The position numbers and the translations under genes are program-made. Shown here piece by piece: positions 63,305 through 64,000 of a stretch of DNA of 64,000 bases. The notes under the pieces are model-generated. The model was not told where the DNA came from and ran no database searches. It was given only the letters and a program-made list of their open reading frames with translations. This DNA is from Streptomyces olivochromogenes (GTDB lineage Bacteria > Actinomycetota > Actinomycetes > Streptomycetales > Streptomycetaceae): contig NZ_KQ948453.1 of assembly GCF_001514115.1 (NCBI RefSeq), forward strand, positions 416,659 to 480,658. The letters are read 5' to 3'. Positions within the stretch are counted from its first letter, which is position 1. Each line of letters opens with the position of its first letter.

Positions 63305-64000
63305 GTCTGGAACCCTTTGGCGCACGTCTTCGCCGTGCCATGGACGAGCGCGGCCCGCTGTGCGTCGGCATCGACCCGCACGCCTCCCTGCTCGGCGACT
63401 GGGGCCTGAACGACGACATCGCGGGCCTGGAGCGCTTCAGCCGCACCGTCGTCGAGGCGCTGGCCGAGCGGGTCGCCGTCCTCAAGCCGCAGAGCGCGTT
63501 CTTCGAGCGGTTCGGGTCGCGGGGCATCGCCGTCCTGGAGAAGTCGGTCGAGGAGGCGCGGGCGGCCGGGGCGCTGGTCGTGATGGACGCCAAGCGCGGC
63601 GACATCGGCTCGACCATGGCCGCGTACGCGGAGACCTTCCTGCGCAAGGACGCGCCGCTCTTCTCGGACGCGCTGACCGTGTCGCCGTACCTGGGCTACG
63701 GCTCGCTGAAGCCCGCGGTGGACCTGGCGCGCGAGAGCGGGGCCGGACTCTTCGTCCTCGCGCTCACCTCGAACCCGGAGGGTGGCGAGGTGCAGCACGC
63801 GGTCCGCGGGGACGGCCGTGACGTCGGAGCGACCATGCTGGCCCACCTCGCCGTCGAGAACGCGGGAGAGACGCCCCTGGGGTCCTTCGGCGCGGTCGTC
63901 GGCGCCACGCTGGGCGATCTCTCCTCCTACGACCTGGACATCAACGGACCGCTCCTGGCGCCCGGCATCGGCGCCCAGGGAGCCACGGCGGCCGATCTGG
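63301..64000 (+). CDS. pyrF: orotidine 5'-phosphate decarboxylase (partial, cut by window end)
   Basis: At least 233 aa are visible and the frame is still open at the right edge. Decarboxylates OMP to UMP. The long actinobacterial form shows CVGIDPHASLL, VAVLKPQSAFFERFG, the catalytic DAKRGDIGSTM, TVSPYLGYGSLKP and APGIGAQGA. ATG 63301 overlaps the pyrD stop. The last roughly 50 residues lie outside the window. Confidence 0.96.
   Translation, partial: MSLEPFGARLRRAMDERGPLCVGIDPHASLLGDWGLNDDIAGLERFSRTVVEALAERVAVLKPQSAFFERFGSRGIAVLEKSVEEARAAGALVVMDAKRGDIGSTMAAYAETFLRKDAPLFSDALTVSPYLGYGSLKPAVDLARESGAGLFVLALTSNPEGGEVQHAVRGDGRDVGATMLAHLAVENAGETPLGSFGAVVGATLGDLSSYDLDINGPLLAPGIGAQGATAADL

Overview
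The window is a continuous piece of a Streptomyces-type chromosome. Support for this: very high G+C throughout, frequent GTG and TTG starts, genes packed with 1 to 8 bp stop/start overlaps, a BldD developmental regulator with its c-di-GMP motifs, and a gene order that (from memory) matches the conserved core region of S. coelicolor from about thrS down to pyrF. Nearly everything is housekeeping. Accessory or eroded material is confined to a few short stretches. No tRNA, rRNA, CRISPR array or intact mobile element was found.

Layout. 1-3560: end of a DUF4365-like gene, an unknown 408-residue protein, and thrS. 3637-12205: a potassium-channel-like protein, a HIT hydrolase, a large membrane protein of unknown role, an EF-G-like GTPase, and the phosphatidylinositol/PIM cassette (PIP synthase, acyltransferase, PimA), which are stop/start coupled. 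12207-13610: a wrecked formylglycine-generating-enzyme (SUMF1) gene, a small LemA-like membrane protein, and tandem/dispersed repeats. 13709-18611: pdxST (vitamin B6), yebC, and ruvCAB (Holliday junction processing). 18659-25638: yajC-secD-secF (protein export accessory complex), apt, and relA (ppGpp). 25749-30125: a DUF349 protein, a membrane-anchored cyclophilin, an MBL hydrolase and hisS. 30294-33824: a leftward ABC exporter plus two-component system, four genes each overlapping the next by 4 bp. 33964-40118: a VKOR-like protein, rarA, rpsD with a candidate pseudoknot leader, a STAND-type ATPase regulator, and two small membrane-associated proteins that run into alaS. 40118-49424: alaS, ruvX/yqgF, mltG, then the shikimate genes aroE and aroC-aroK-aroB, interrupted by a lower-G+C fragment. 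49618-53067: a P-loop kinase-like protein, an M24 peptidase-family protein, efp and nusB. 53264-64000: bldD (leftward) and the pyrimidine operon pyrR-pyrB-pyrC-orf-carA-carB, then pyrD-pyrF; pyrF runs off the window end.

Control signals visible in the sequence: two BldD-box matches in the bldD/pyrR divergent region, a PyrR-binding-like hairpin that can hide the pyrR ribosome-binding site, a TGGAC-N2-GTCCA palindrome before pdxS, a 7+8 bp H-type pseudoknot in the rpsD leader, and several long perfect-stem terminators between convergent genes. Five genes have a TANNNT hexamer 6 to 9 nt before the start codon and no ribosome-binding site, as expected for leaderless mRNAs.

No clearly novel defence, secretion or biosynthetic system is visible. 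The items most worth a second look are the rpsD leader pseudoknot, the SUMF1 pseudogene, the low-G+C fragment after aroE, the M24 protein with altered metal ligands, the EF-G-like GTPase with altered G motifs, and the ABC/two-component operon.
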